A stretch of 64,000 nt of DNA from the NCBI RefSeq assembly GCF_040958095.1, contig NC_091209.1, positions 7,634,589 through 7,698,588 on the forward strand, in the 5' to 3' direction. Made by a program: the position numbers and the translations under genes. This DNA is from Procambarus clarkii. Lineage: Eukaryota; Arthropoda; Malacostraca; Decapoda; Cambaridae. The notes under the pieces are model-generated. The model saw nothing but the letters and a program-made list of their open reading frames with translations, made no database searches and had not been told where the DNA came from. This document shows positions 1-14,000 of this stretch, piece by piece; position 1 is the first letter of the stretch; every line of letters begins with the position of its first letter.

Positions 1-439
1 ATGTAGATGTGGCAACTATTAGGAGGAACCAAGCCTGCAACTTGTTTCTTGGTAGCTTTTAAATCGGTAGAAGTAGAAAATGATTGAAGGCTGGATGTTT
101 CTGCTAATTGTCACTATGACATCCTAAGTAGACTTATCTGCAGAGAACCCGCTGGCTCCCTGAAGCTATCTTGCTGAGATCGCTCCTCCTGAAGTGTCAC
201 ATCAGTTGCAGAAGTTCTGTTTGGCCTACCAGGAACCAAAGCCCCACCAGGAAAGCATTCAGAAAGACGGTGAAACTTTACAGACAGCTGGAGGGTTCAC
301 AGAAAAAGAGGCTTCAAAAGTGCCACACAACTTGGCAAATGACCGAAATAAAACAAGATTTACCCAAATCCACCTCAAACTTGTTAGTACCTATCATAAC
401 CTGGTGGTGACAAGCGGAACTCCTAGAATTTTATATTCA
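1..439. other. Host intron, nothing assigned
   Basis: AT-rich single-copy-looking DNA. Short open frames at 171-448 have no recognisable motif and may be the decayed 5' part of the adjacent LINE. No minus-strand exon with proper splice sites was found. Confidence 0.5.
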
Positions 440-1660
440 TCAAAATGAATAGGCTGGCATCTAAGGCTATGACAAAGCCTTAGATGCCATGGAAAAAAAA
501 TAAAATGCTGATGACATATACACAGATTTTGCCTTCGACAAATGTGACCATGGTGTTATTGCACACAAAAGGAATTACTGGCAAGGTAAGCAGATGGATC
601 TTTATCTACCTAACAAAGAGAACCTAGAGTGTAATAGTCAACCAAAAAAGATCTGAATCATCCACCGTGAAAAGCTCAGTTCCCCAAGGTACAGTACCGT
701 ACTTGCTCCGGTACTTTTCCTCATCCTCAAATCAGACATAAACAAGGATACAAACTATAGTACTTTATCATCTTTTGCAGATACAGCAACACTAGAATTT
801 TCACGAGAGTAGGCACTACAGAGGACACGGCAAGTCTCCAATCCGATGCTAATGATGTCTTGCAACGGACCACAGAAAATAACACTGTTTAATGAGGATA
901 AATTCCAGTTACTGCACAATGAATAAAACATCAAAAACTACATATAAAACAAAGTCAAACCACACTATCGAAAAAAATCAATGTAAAAGTTTAAGTTGTA
1001 CAGTTATTGTTTCTGAAGACCTTACTTTTAAAGGATGCAACAAAGTTGCTGTCACAAATGCAAGAAAAATAACACGTTGGATAACAAGACCTTCAAAACA
1101 AGAGATGTCATGCCATTGATAATACTTTTAAGATATTTAAGCCATTAATGCTATCTAGAGAGAAATATTGTTGAAATATTTCTCCAGCCCAATTCAAAGC
1201 TGGAGAAATTGCTGACCTGGAGAACATGCAAAGATATTTTATTGCTAGAATCCACTCAATAAAACATCTAAGTTATTGAAACTAACTATAAATATTAAAT
1301 CTATATTCCCTAGAGTGCAGGCGGAAGAGATACATAATAATCTACATATGGAAAAATTAGAAGGACTGGTTCCAAAACTACACACTGAAATAACACCACA
1401 TGAGACCAGAGTGCATGGCAGGATGTGGAAAATAGCCATACTGAAAAGTAGAGTTGGAATAGGCACGCCGAGAGAGAACTTGATCAACACTAAAAGCCCA
1501 AGACTTTTCAACACTCTTTCCCTACACACACGGGTCATACCTGGCCGACCTCTCGCAGTGTTCAAGAGAGAGAATTTGACAAGCACCTTCAAAGTGGTGC
1601 TCCAGTCTAACAGTCAAGGAAAAGCCCCTTGGCCTCAAGCCAAGTCCCAGCCATCCTTCA
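440..1660 (+). pseudogene. Degenerate jockey/CR1-like LINE reverse transcriptase
   Basis: Short frame-jumping stretches read as reverse transcriptase in order: a DFAFDKCDHG-like catalytic motif near 525, an SSVPQG-like motif near 680, FAD (the last D of FADD lost) near 775, then SEDLTFKG and KVAVTNARKITRWITR near 1015-1095. The thumb/C-terminal part (PRLFNTLSLHTRVIPGRP, 1500-1560) follows. Stops and frameshifts are frequent, so it is dead. It lies downstream of exon 17 in the host intron, on the opposite strand. The reading frame 1276-1800 is debris of this element, not a gene. Confidence 0.7.
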
Positions 1661-1866
1661 TCTTCATTTATCCTGTCTATCATGCTGGTATCAGTGTATA
1701 CTTGGCATTTAAGGGGATTCTCTTGAAGGAACCATCAGTGATAAAGATAGAAATTGAAGATAGCAAATATATAGGTAGAGGACAAACAATGTTATCTTGA
1801 ATATTTTAAGATATTTGGTATATAAATTGCATAATTACACGTAAATATATGCATAATAATACTCAC

Positions 1867-2008
1867 CTCTAATGTCAAAGTCAGCATCATGGCATATGAA
1901 TGGGATCAAAATGCTTTCTACAAGCTCTTTACATACTACAGTTTTAGTAGCCTCTTCTAGACCTATACGAGCATTGAAAGAAACAACACTCTTGTATTCT
2001 CGACACAG
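1867..2008 (-). CDS. SANT gene exon 17 (second half of SANT domain 6; gene runs on past the left edge)
   Basis: Phase 0 in (TTACAG acceptor), phase 1 out (AGAG|GTGAGT). It encodes LCREYKSVVSFNARIGLEEA and ..KELVESILIPFICHDADF. The donor is strong and no stop codon occurs, so at least one further exon must lie beyond the window. None was found between 1 and 1866. Confidence 0.8.
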
Positions 2009-5000
2009 CTGTAATACGGCAAAAAAAACAAATTGTCAAACTTTGCATGCTAATTTTAAACAATTTGAATATTATAGAATATTTTACTTATTTGCACAAT
2101 TTAACTACTATATTCAAGAACTATAGAACCAGTTGTGGAACCATATAAAAACAATAAATAATTAATATCAATCAACCTAAGTCAATATTTACCTGAGAAA
2201 AGCGTTCCTGACACTTGTTTGGATCAACTTTATAATGAGTACTTAGTCTTGAAGCTACCTCCTTCCATAGCTCTTCGCTTATTAGTACGCCCTCAAACTC
2301 CGCAGAATCATGACACAAAAGGCGCCATTCTTTAACTGTATTTAGCATAATGATGTGATTTGCTTCAGTCCAGTGAACAGTTCCATATTCTGGAAAAAAA
2401 TTCAATATAAAATGATCTCAAGTCTCAACAGAGAAAGCAATCAAACCTGAAAAACACAAAACAGAAGAGAGAAAGGTTGCTATGGCTTATCTGTGGACAG
2501 AGGAGGACGTGACAGTCCAAATGAAGAGACACTCAAGAGCTGGGTCAGATGCCAAAGCACAACAATGTTACATTAGGGGCTTGTATGTGGTATTTACGAT
2601 GAGTAAATGAGTAGATGTGTGAGGGAGAATTTACTAGAATGTTATTTTGGAGTAAGAGATCACTCCAGGGAGCCGGTCGGCCGAGCGGACAGCATGCGGG
2701 ACTTGTGATCCTGTGGTCCTGGGTTCAATCCCAGGCGCCGGTGAGAAACAATGGGTAGAGTTTCTTTCACCCTATGCCCCTGTTACCTAGCAGTAAAATA
2801 GGTACCTGGGTGTTAGTCAGCTGTCACGGGCTGCTTCCTGGGGGTGGAGGCCTGGTCGAGGACCGGGCCGCGGGGACACTAAACGCCCCGAAATCATCTC
2901 AAGATGACCTCAAGATAGCCTCAGACTTACAAACATTGCAACAACTCATAATTACTGGGTTCTTTGGCTTCTGCATAGACAACGGAAGTCTGTGAGGCTG
3001 GCTAAGTTTAGGTACTTGGAAGGGTTGAAATGGCTTATACATACATTTATGCCATTATGGAGTAAAAATGGGGGATGGGACTTAGTGAATTTTGTACAGA
3101 AGAGTCTAATGGTTGGAAGAGACGAGAGTAGTACAGAAAGCAGCAGCCCATCAAGCCTAACCTCAGAACACAGGTGGGTCGTGATTCTGTCCTCCATCCA
3201 TTCTGGATGACATTCACAGACACCAAGTGAGAATGTGAGTGTTCTCAGTATATTCCCTGAGTAAAAGTTAATCAGTGCACATGTGAGCATGTAGCATTCC
3301 ATTCATACCACCACAGTATTTAGATATGAATTGGGCTGTGTAGTTAATAGTTCGAATTATGCTGGTGGAGGTTGAGTCTGAGGGCCCTGTAGGAGGCCGA
3401 GTCTGAGGGCCCTGTAGGAGGCCGAGTCTGAGGGCCCTGTAGGAGGCCGAGTCTGAGGGCCCTGTAGGAGGCCGAGTCTGAGGGCCCTGTAGGAGGCCGA
3501 GTCTGAGGGCCCTGTAGGAGGCCGAGTCTGAGGGCCCTGTAGGAGGCCGAGTCTGAGGGCCCTGTAGGAGGCCGAGTCTGAGGGCCCTGTAGGAGGCCGA
3601 GTCTGAGGGCCCTGTAGGAGGCCGAGTCTGAGGGCCCTGTAGGAGGCCGAGTCTGAGGGCCCTGTAGGAGGCCGAGTCTGAGGGCCCTGTAGGAGGCCGA
3701 GTCTGAGGGCCCTGTAGGAGGCCGAGTCTGAGGGCCCTGTAGGAGGCCGAGTCTGAGGGCCCTGTAGGAGGCAGAGTCTGAGGGCCCTGTATGAGGCCGA
3801 GTCTGAGGGCCCCCACTGATTTGTTGAGTCGGTGAAGGCTCTGGTGAATTAAGTTTAAGGTAAATTTGTAGAGCAGTGAATTATGTTTTGTGGAGAATAT
3901 TGACATTTGTGTGTGGTGGGTTATATTGATGTAATTTATCTTGATGTTTAGTGTGGAGGTATTTGGTGGACAAGAATGAAATGAACAAAGTGTGATTGAT
4001 TCCTCACTACAGTACTGTTTTATCTGTTATGAAGTAACCTCGGTTAAATACATAACCCGAGAAAAACAAAAGGGCTGCAGTGTCATTATCTCGTATGTCG
4101 TCTTACTGGTTGGTAACCTCCTGGTGATCTAGGCTGCCACCTTGGTGTTTCCAGTGACTTTCAGAAAGTTTGTTTAACCAAACTATTGTTTCCCATATTT
4201 TCTTAAATTTCTCATCAAGAGCAGCGGTTTGTTTTGTTTCAACTGACTTTCTTTGTGGTTTCCTTGCATTGAGGGCAATCTGACGCTCCGAGTAAACCAG
4301 ATTCTGATTATGGGATTTAACAAGGTAGGACAAGTCTGCGGGATGTGGTATCGTATCTTGAGATAATTTTCAGGGCTTAGCGTCCCCACGGCCCGGTCCT
4401 CGACCAGGCCTCCTTTTTGTTACACAACCCCAAGAAGCAGCCCGTAGCAGCTTTCCAACTTCCAGATACCTATTTACTGCTAGGTGAACAGGTACATCAG
4501 GGTGAAAGAAACTCGGCACATTTGCTTCCGCTTCCACCGAGGATCGAACCCGGAACTTCAGGACTACGAAACCCAAGCGCTGTCCACTCAGCCATCAGAC
4601 CTCGTGTCAGGTGGTATATGAGGGATTCTGCAGCACCTACACCTAAACACAAGAAGGCTACTCAAGGGGCTGACACACACACAACATAATAATCAAAATA
4701 TACATAAATTACAAACTGTAAATAAACTGTGACCACACAATATAGAAATTATATTTATTATTATCGTGAATGATATAATTACTGTAGAGGCAGGATAGTT
4801 CTAATATAGACCACTTTGCGTGTGTATCCAACATACTTGTTTACTATGGAGATAGTAATAGTTTACTATTACCATTATCTCTAAATACTTCCATATATTA
4901 AATGACAAAACATACTTGTCTGCACTGTTTTATTTGTAACAATCTTCTTTCCTTTATTCTTGAATATTGTTGGCTGGTACATTAGACTTGACCCCCCTCT

Positions 5001-8000
5001 CTCTGCAACAAATGATGATGTTATGACATTATTTTGCATTGTTATTTGATAGAAATCAACCCATTTAATCATAAAGATTTATATATATAAACAAAATACA
5101 ATAATAAAATATAAATTATTCTTTGATATTCATTTAACATTTAACAAGATGAATGTTACATTCATCTTTCAAAAAAATATGAAGGAAATTTTTAGTACTT
5201 TAAACTTTTATATAGAAGAAAATGTTTTTGTGATTGTGAAAAGTAAAATATCTGTTCAATAAATGCAAAAAAATAAAGCTTTGAATGTGATGACGTTCCC
5301 CCTTTCTAGTGAACCCCCTCTGCTGCTCCCTGAACTAAAGCACTGGAGCCACCAAGACTTGGGGATCACACCAGATCTCTGAAACCCACTCCAGCTGGCT
5401 GCGAGCCCGGACCAGAACCTGGCACTCTACACACAATAAGATGAGCTTGGAAATCAAAGATCAATCCAAAACCCAAGAAAACTTGGGGGGAAAAAAAAAG
5501 TAATGATAATGAATGAAGCATAAACACACAAACTGGGGTTCATTCTCTACAAACTAAAACAGGACATAAAACACAAATAACAACCTGCAATCGAGTTCAG
5601 TAAGTCTAGGTGAGGCCCAAGAATGCTGTCAAACTGTTTGTACTCTCCCTCCACTGATGAATCTTCTATAGTTTCTGCTAATATACGAGCTAACTGAAAA
5701 GCACATCACATGTTAACACATAAAGGAACACATTATATTATTCATAGTTAACAGTTATCTCCATGAAACATGGCAATCACAATAATGTAGCTGAAAATTA
5801 TACACCCAACCCATACATCTGAAAAGAAAAGTGTGATGACATTTCCATCCATCCTAGATGACTTGGCGAGTATCCAAGACAACTTGGTAAGTATCCTAGA
5901 TGACTTGGCGAGTATCCAAGACAACTTGGTAAGTATCCTAGATGACTTGGTAAGTATCCAAGACAACTTGGTAAGTATCCTAGATGACTTGATATGTATC
6001 CTAGACGGACCAAAACGTTGTCACTCTCCTTTCTTTTCAGATTCCAGATTTGTGAGTTGGGTTTGTAATCAAATAGGTATGATTAACTGAGTGCATAATT
6101 AATTATTACAGTTTTAAAGCATTGCATTAACAATGCATTAATTGAGATTTAATTTGGCTGAATTTGTTAAGCTATTTACAGGAAAACTGATGAACAGCAA
6201 TCTCATGAGAGAGAGAACATTTCTAAAAGACAACATAGGTGTCGGTTAAGTCAATAATAAATTACATAAAAGTAAAACAACAATTAAAAGTAGAGCAGAA
6301 GTATAAGTATTATTCTAGAGGATGGTGACAACCATTTACTTCCATATACCAGTACTTACATATTTTACAGGTGGTGGAGGATGAATAAGAGCAGAACGTT
6401 TAATGCACATTTTAAGGTTGGTCAACCAGTTTACCATAAAATCTCTCCGAGCATCATCACAACCATCCATGATTGCCTCTAATCTTGAACAAGCCGTAGA
6501 CAATATCATCTTTCGTGTCTCTTCTGATTCTAAATGAGAAAAATTAAGCATTGCCTTAATATGTATCATCAAATGTACCAATAGAATGTAGAGCATGGGA
6601 TTCATGTAGAGCATGGGATTCATGTAGAGCATGTACCAATGTAGAGCATGTACCAATAGAATGTAAAATAGGGATTCTATGTACCATAGAATCCCTATTT
6701 TGTGAGAATGCATTCCTGGAGCACTAATAAAACTGAAGTGCTGTATAATATTGCATGTAACAATACAAATTTTTATGGAAAAATAAGGTTGTCTTTAAAT
6801 GTAGAAAAGCTTTCAAAACAAGCAACTCAGTTACTCCTTTAGGCAATGTCCAGCTTCCCCAAGGAAATACAGTAACAAAATTTCAGTTTGGCCCCCCTGC
6901 TACCCAAACCTGCCTTCAGACACTACTATCAGTACTGTCAACAGAGGCATCTGGAAAAATCACCATTACAGCGACTACTCTCCAATTCCAATCTCGGCAA
7001 CACAAATTGCCTGGTAACTCTGACAAAATTGCAGCAAAGATTAAACGTCTTATGATTTGGACAAAATTTAAGTTATGGGGCTCAGCTGTCAGGTTACTGA
7101 ACGGTGAGTGGCAACCTATGTTTACACGTACTATATTATACACAGGTCATCTATGTTTACAAATACTGTACTATATTATACACAAACACATTCAAACAGT
7201 GCTTAAATAACAACATTCATAACTAATAATATCAAATTTACAACAAACCAATATTGATAGAAATACTGTACCTCTATTTTCTAGCTAACATAACTGGACC
7301 TGCTCTGACACTATGAGCTAGTCATGTGTTTCTGCAAATCTCATGTTATACAATAAGGTGACAATCGCTATCAGGAGAATCTCCTTTACTAAAATTGTTC
7401 TTTAATATAAACTCATGCAGCTCAAAATACACAGTTACTCGAGCTCCACACAATAAATAAGGCATATAAACACACACACATGAAGCAAATACTAGAACCA
7501 GAACAAACACAAGCAAATGACCCTCACAAGACAAAGTCCAAAGGATGGCCAACACTTGTCTGGAAAACTGGGACCCTCAGAGTAAAAGTGACATGAAGAA
7601 CACACATGAATGTTGCTGCGTAACAGGTGAATGGCCGATGGGATGCCTCAGTAAATTCAAAAGCTCCCGGTGCTGCCACCTGGTGGGCGTGGTGGAAGTA
7701 GTGAGTGAACGACCTAACTTCTGAATGTCTCCTTTTCAGAGTTGTTCAGATTTGCCTTACTGTTGTCAGTTTTGTCTCACTCTACCTTGCTGGTGTTTTC
7801 TCAGTTGGGGAAATCTAGCATCCCCTGCTCTCTGGCCTCTGCATGCGTAGTTTTCTTGCCGAACAGGGTTTAGCTCTAGGCATTTTACCGGTATCTTTGG
7901 TTCCACCTGTTCTGTCGGGATCTATATATGACTACACCATAAGGGGAAGGCAATTACACAAAACAATAAGAGAAAAAGACCTGGGAGTAGACATAATCCT

Positions 8001-11000
8001 AACACTAACAGTACAAGCTCATGTGAACAGGATATTATCAGCAGCATGTGGGAAATTCCCAAACATAAGATCATCATTTAAGAATCTAAACATGGAGACT
8101 TTCAAGTGACATTGCTTTTGCAAGACCATTACTCGAGTATGCATCACCAGCACAGCATCCACACCTCAAAGTAAAAAATAAAGAAGCAAATTGAGCAAGT
8201 TCAAAGGTTTGCAACTAGATCAGTACAAGAAAGAGTTTTCAGCTATGAGGTCAGATTGAGGGAACTCACCCTTACAGCCCCAGAGAAGAAAAAAGAAGAG
8301 ATATGATCACAACATAACAAATCCTGAGGGGGCAGAGACAATACAGACAGATGAAGCCTAAAAATAAATTAAAAGTAAGTAGGAGAAGAGAACATTGGTG
8401 AAAGCTGGACACACAATTGAGTCATGGAGATGTAAGGAAGTTCTCATCCCGTGTACAGTGGTCGGCAAGAAGAATGCATTGAAGGATGAGGCTGTTGAAG
8501 CCAATTCCATCCACAACGTTCAGAAAAAATATGATGAAACTAATTAGTGCTCCAAGTATAAATGGCTAGGAGGTGGGGCATAAAGAAATAAATCCCACCC
8601 CCTCCGTTGCCACTGATAGGGGAAGTGGCAATAACAAAATAACAACAACAAAATAAAACTGTGGCATAACAAGCCACAGTTTTCTTTGATGTTAAATAAA
8701 CTTACCTACAAACTTTGGATGGGAAACAACAGAATCTACTTCAGCCATTTTGTCCATATAAGGGAAAGGTTTCAAAAGCTCCCTGTTACGTTTGATTGTT
8801 CTCATCCTATTTGTGTAAAGCTGTCTCAATAAGGAGTAGTAAAGGCGGCACTCTTCCCCAGTATATCTGAAATATGTACAAACAAAATTCTATATTAGAA
8901 ATATACTATCCAGCATTTATGAATGGCAACGTTTAATATGGCTCCAGTCATGTTTCCAATGATTCTTGTTGACGGATGAAAAATTAGAGAAGTTGTTAGA
9001 GCCTTGGGAAAGCCATTAACCACATTTAAAACCGAATTCTATAGTTTCTTTTCATTTTGATTTGCCAGGGTTTTTGTTCACTTAAATGTGGGCCTTTTTT
9101 TTCTTTGAAAATAAGGTTTCAAGGCTGGGGCAGAGAAAATATGCTAGTGGTGGTGAAGTCTCTTTACAGACAGGTTCTCCTGGCAGTTGTTTATTATAAG
9201 ATAGATTGAAATTAAAATTGTGCTAAGTGAAATTAACCCACAGTGTGTGGGAAATATTAGTATATGAATGGTAACACTTATTATGTATGATTCCAATTAC
9301 ATTTTTAAAACATTTTGTAGATGAATATAACATTAGAAGAGAGAAACAGGCATAGTAATATATTTTTCTTGAAAAAAAATCCAGCGTTGAATGTAATGAA
9401 ATGCCATTTTCTGGGCGAATCCCGGAGGCTCCCCGGAGCTATCCAGGCTGAATGGATATGTATAACTTTCTGGCATCAGTCAATGCATAATGCATAGAGT
9501 TCTTACCTACCGGGGACCACGAGGCAGAACCTGGCCCCCTCTAGAGAGGCACGAGGAGCAATGGCCTATAGAGACCCCCCCTTATGATTGGGAGCATTCT
9601 ATGTCTGCCATCGACCGGGACAGGCACCCAGAAAGGTAGGCGCCCCAAAACAAACCCCTATTCTGGTAAACTATTGCGACCGAAGACCAAACAGATGGAC
9701 AGAACTCCCCAAACGAAAATTAGCCCTCATGACGTCATCATGTCGCCGCGCCGCCGTCTGCGCAAACCCCCCCCCCTCCCCGGGAGGGGGAAGGGGGATG
9801 CCCCAGACCCCACCGTTGGCGACCCAACCATTAGTTCTTAGGCTGGATGTCAAAATTGCGAAAAACACCGCCGACCAGAGGAAGGGAGGGATGCCGGGGA
9901 GCCTTCGGGACTTACCCAGAAAATGGTGTTTCATTACATTCAACGCTGGATTTCTGGGGGGAGCCCCATCGGCTCCTCGGAGCTAACTACCCAAAGATAA
10001 GGAAAAAACGGACTTACCCGAGCGGCGGTCCGTCCTCACTCAACGCGAAGGCGAGACAACTGGCTGCAACCGTCGACTCAAAGCAACGCAGGCCCGACGA
10101 GGCCCAGGAACATTTACCAGGTAGTGAGCGGCCAGGACCCTGTTCGATCTCCAAAAACCCCGGGCCCGAATGTCCACCCAAGACATGTTCCCAAAGACAG
10201 CCGCCAAAGCAGCAAACTTACGAACGTCGTGGGCCCGGGGAAAAACCGCAGGCTGGCTACACCTAATAACCCTGCAGACAACCTGAGAGACCCGAGCCCG
10301 GGAACAGGGAAGAAGGGAAACTGGATCAACCCAGAGCGCATCCCCGGCAACAGAAGCCGTGGCGCGCAAATAACGGCGGAGAGCCGCAACTGGACACAAC
10401 ACATGATGCACCCCCGGCCTGACCAACCAAGCATCAACAACCCACGGCCCCCTCCAGAACGCAGCCGTCTCATTCTTCGCCAGAAAAGAGGGAGACGGCT
10501 GGAAACGAACAAAACGACCACCAGGACTGAAATAGCAGAAAGCCCGGCGCCGGAGGAGAGCATGAAGCTCGCCAACCCGACCCCCCGAGGCCAATGCCAA
10601 CAGGAAAAGAGCCTTGGAAAAACAATCCTGAACAGAAGGGGCCGCCACAAACCTGGGCAGAGAGAGAAACATGAGCACGCGGTCCAAAGACGAAGACAGC
10701 TCAGGCAGCGCATGAGCAGGCTGGAGGTGAAACAACGCCCGAGATAACTTGCGAAACGGGGCAGAAGTAACATCAACCCCGAAAGCAAGCTGAAGCGGCT
10801 CCGCCAACGCCGCACGATACGAAGCAACAGTACTCGGCATAAGATGACGGTCCTATAACAGCCAAGAGAGAAAGACAGAACATCCCTATCAGAGACCGAA
10901 GAACACCGACGCAGTGACAGGAAAAACCGGAAGGACCACCAGGAAACCTCATACTGCCGCTGAGACGAAGCACGCAGGTGGGAGACCAACAACGAAGCCA

Positions 11001-14000
11001 CCTGCGCACCATACAACGAATGATAAACCCGAGTCAAAAACACCAGACGCGAAGACTCGAGGAGAAGATGGAACCAGCCTCGTACAGGGCCGGACCGATC
11101 TGCTGAAAGAGGCGGAGCCGCGGGAAGACCCTAAGGTACGGACACTGAGCAAGCAGCACCTGAAACCAAGGGGCCAGAAGGACAACACGACCCTGGTAAG
11201 TCTCCAAGCGAGTCAGGACCTGGAGCAACAGCGGAACCGGGGAAAAGAGGTACAGGTAACCCCACCTCGCCCAGTCCAGCCTGAAGGCGTCGACCCCAAC
11301 GGCTTCGCAGTCAGGAAAGGGTGCCACATAAACCGGGAGACGCCTCAACCACGCCGACGCGAAGAGATCCACGTCCAGAATCCCGAACATCCGGCACAGC
11401 CAATGGAAGGAGTCGGCATCGATCGTCCACTCCGAGGACAGGGGACGGAACCGAGACAGGCCGTCCGCCAGGACGTTGGACACCCCCCGGACATGAACCG
11501 CCAGGAGAGCCAAACCCCAAGAACTCAGCAGACGAGTCACCCGAAGCGACCAGCCCCAAAGAGCCAAGGATCGCATCGAACCCCCTTGGTTCAAACAATG
11601 AACCACCGGGGAGCAGTCCGAATGGAGCCGGATCGTCGATCCGCAAGCGACTCGAATCCTCCGGAGCGACATCCACACTGCCGCGAACTCCCGCACCGTG
11701 CTGTGAGCCCGACGGAAAGACGGAACCCACCGCCCCTGGCCGGCCTGGTGAGCACTGGTCACAAAACCCCAGCCAAGAGACGACGCGTCCGTGTACACAT
11801 CGAGTGAGGGCATGGGAAGGCGCCAAGGCACCGAACCCCAAAAAACCCAAAGAGGAAGCCGGCGACGCAGCAACCGACGTAAAGCCCCTGGAGGTCGAAC
11901 CCAACGATCGCGAGAAAGGCAGAAGGGCCGGCCCCGAAGGAACCAGAACAGCCAACGAAGCCACACCCGACCCGGCGGGTAGACCATCATGGCAAAGTTC
12001 AGGCTCCTGCACAAACTCTCGAGCAACTGCCTTGTGACCCGGGAACACCTCAGAAACGGGCGAAGGCGGGACCGCAGGTGCAAGAGAGCCGCCGGAGGAA
12101 GAGACAAGGAAGCAGCACGAGCGTCCCAAACCAGACCCAGCCAAGACCGAACCTGAGAGGGAATCAGACGGGACTTCCTCCAGTTCACCAAGAACCCGAA
12201 TCCGGCGAGCTGGGAAAGAACCAAATCCCTGGCGAGCAGACACACGGACTGGCTGGGAGCCCAAACCAGCCAGTCGTCGAGATAGGCCAGCACCCGAACA
12301 CCTAGCAGACGCAGGCGGGCCACCACGACCCGAGTGAGGCATGTGAAAATGCGTGGCGCCAGATTCAACCCGAAGGAAGGACAACGAAAGCGGTAACCTT
12401 GACGCCCCACAACAAAACCGAGCCAGTCCCTAAACTCCGGATGAACTGGGACGTACCAATACGCGCCCTTGAGATCCAGGGACACCATCCAAGCGCCCCT
12501 CTCCAAGAGAAGACGGACCTGGGACAGCATAGTCATCCGAAAGAAGGGGCACAACACACACGGGTTCAGACGGGACAAGTCTAGAATGAACCGGAGGTCA
12601 GCGCAGTCCCGTTTCGGAACCGGAAACAGGCGGGAAACCCACCTGAGGGACGTCGTCGTTTCGACTACGCCCAAGCGAACCCACTCTGAGATGACCCAAC
12701 AGAGCGCAGGAGAAGAGTCCTGCCCCGCAAGCCCCGAACCCCCCGAGGGAGAAAGAGCCACCCAACGCCACTACAGGCTGCGCGAAACGACCCGAAAAGC
12801 CCTTGAATCGCGAGATCAGGAGTGGGCAAACCGGGCGAGCCGCCCCCCCCCATCGCCCCGTCAATGGGGCGAACCGCGAAAGGGCTGAAGCGCCTTGCGA
12901 GAACCAAGGCGGCGAACAGGACGGAGCCCACTCCGTCCAGCAACAGCCAGAACCGAAGGCGCCGCCAGCCCAGAATCTGGCACCTAAGGCCTACCCCGAC
13001 GAAAAGACCCCCGAGCCCTGGCACGACCCTTCCGGGAAGGCCCACCACGAGCCCCCCGAAGCAACAACAACTCCGACATAGGCCGACAACTGACCGAGGC
13101 CGCCTGCAGATACTGCCCCACAGCAGACTTCGCAAACAGCAACGGACAAAAGGGCGAGGACAAACGAAGAGCCAGGGCCCAGGCGGACTCCAAGGAGGAA
13201 GCCAGCACTGCCTGACAACACGCGAGGCGAGACGCATAGAACCGCGAAACTGCATCACGCAGGATGGGCGCGAAGAGCTTCAACAAAGCAGACGACGCCC
13301 GCACAGCCGAGGGCAGCGCACCAGACCCAGCAGCAGCCCCAAGTGCTCCCACATCCAACTCGAACCAATCCGAGGATAGCTCGAGGAGGGAAAAGAAACG
13401 CAGAGCTGAAGCAAGCAGGCCACGAGTCCACAAATCCTCTGCAATCAAGGCAGCCGAGAGGGAAGGAACCTGCACGTGAAGCTGCATGACACCAACATCC
13501 CGCGGAAGAGCAGGGGCGAACAAACAAGCATTCAGATGCTCGAAAGCGCCCCCCCAGGAAAACTGCAACGCCAAGGAAACCTCTCACCACTCAAGCGCAC
13601 GGGACCGAACATGTGCCAAGCCTCCAACGAAAAGAGAGGACAGTCTGCCAACCAGGACGACTCCAGAACCTCATAACGAAACCAGCAGGAACCTGGGGTT
13701 CCGTACACGAAGGAACGAGGCTCCATCAGGAAGGCATAATCCGGGTCACGCAAGAGGTAAGCCGCCAAGGCCTCCCGCACCTCCGAAGCCGAAACACGGG
13801 AAATGGGAAACCTCTGGAAAGATGGAACCGAAGAACCCTCAGGATCATGGAACCGAACCCGGGGAGGGGTGGACACCAAATCCAATTCGTATGCGGAGGG
13901 AGTGAAAGAGAACCCCTCTCCTTGTAACACCAAGCCCCGCTTGGAGGGAAAAAAAAAAAAAAAAAACCAGGCGAGGTCCAACGGGGCCCAAGGCCCCCAA

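Noticed and set aside
1276..1800. 174-residue plus-strand frame as a gene
   Set aside because: It is the C-terminal debris of the decayed LINE, with frameshifted relatives upstream.
3368..3811. CRISPR-like array
   Set aside because: Repeats are head to tail without spacers, and the genome is eukaryotic.
3268..3906. 212-residue minus-strand frame with a 25-residue repeat
   Set aside because: It is the translation of the 25-bp minisatellite; no flanking coding signal or splice context.
4881..5072. Candidate exon (acceptor TTGCAG, donor GTATGT) between SANT gene exons 15 and 16
   Set aside because: Entered in the required phase it meets a stop; exons 15 and 16 already join in phase.
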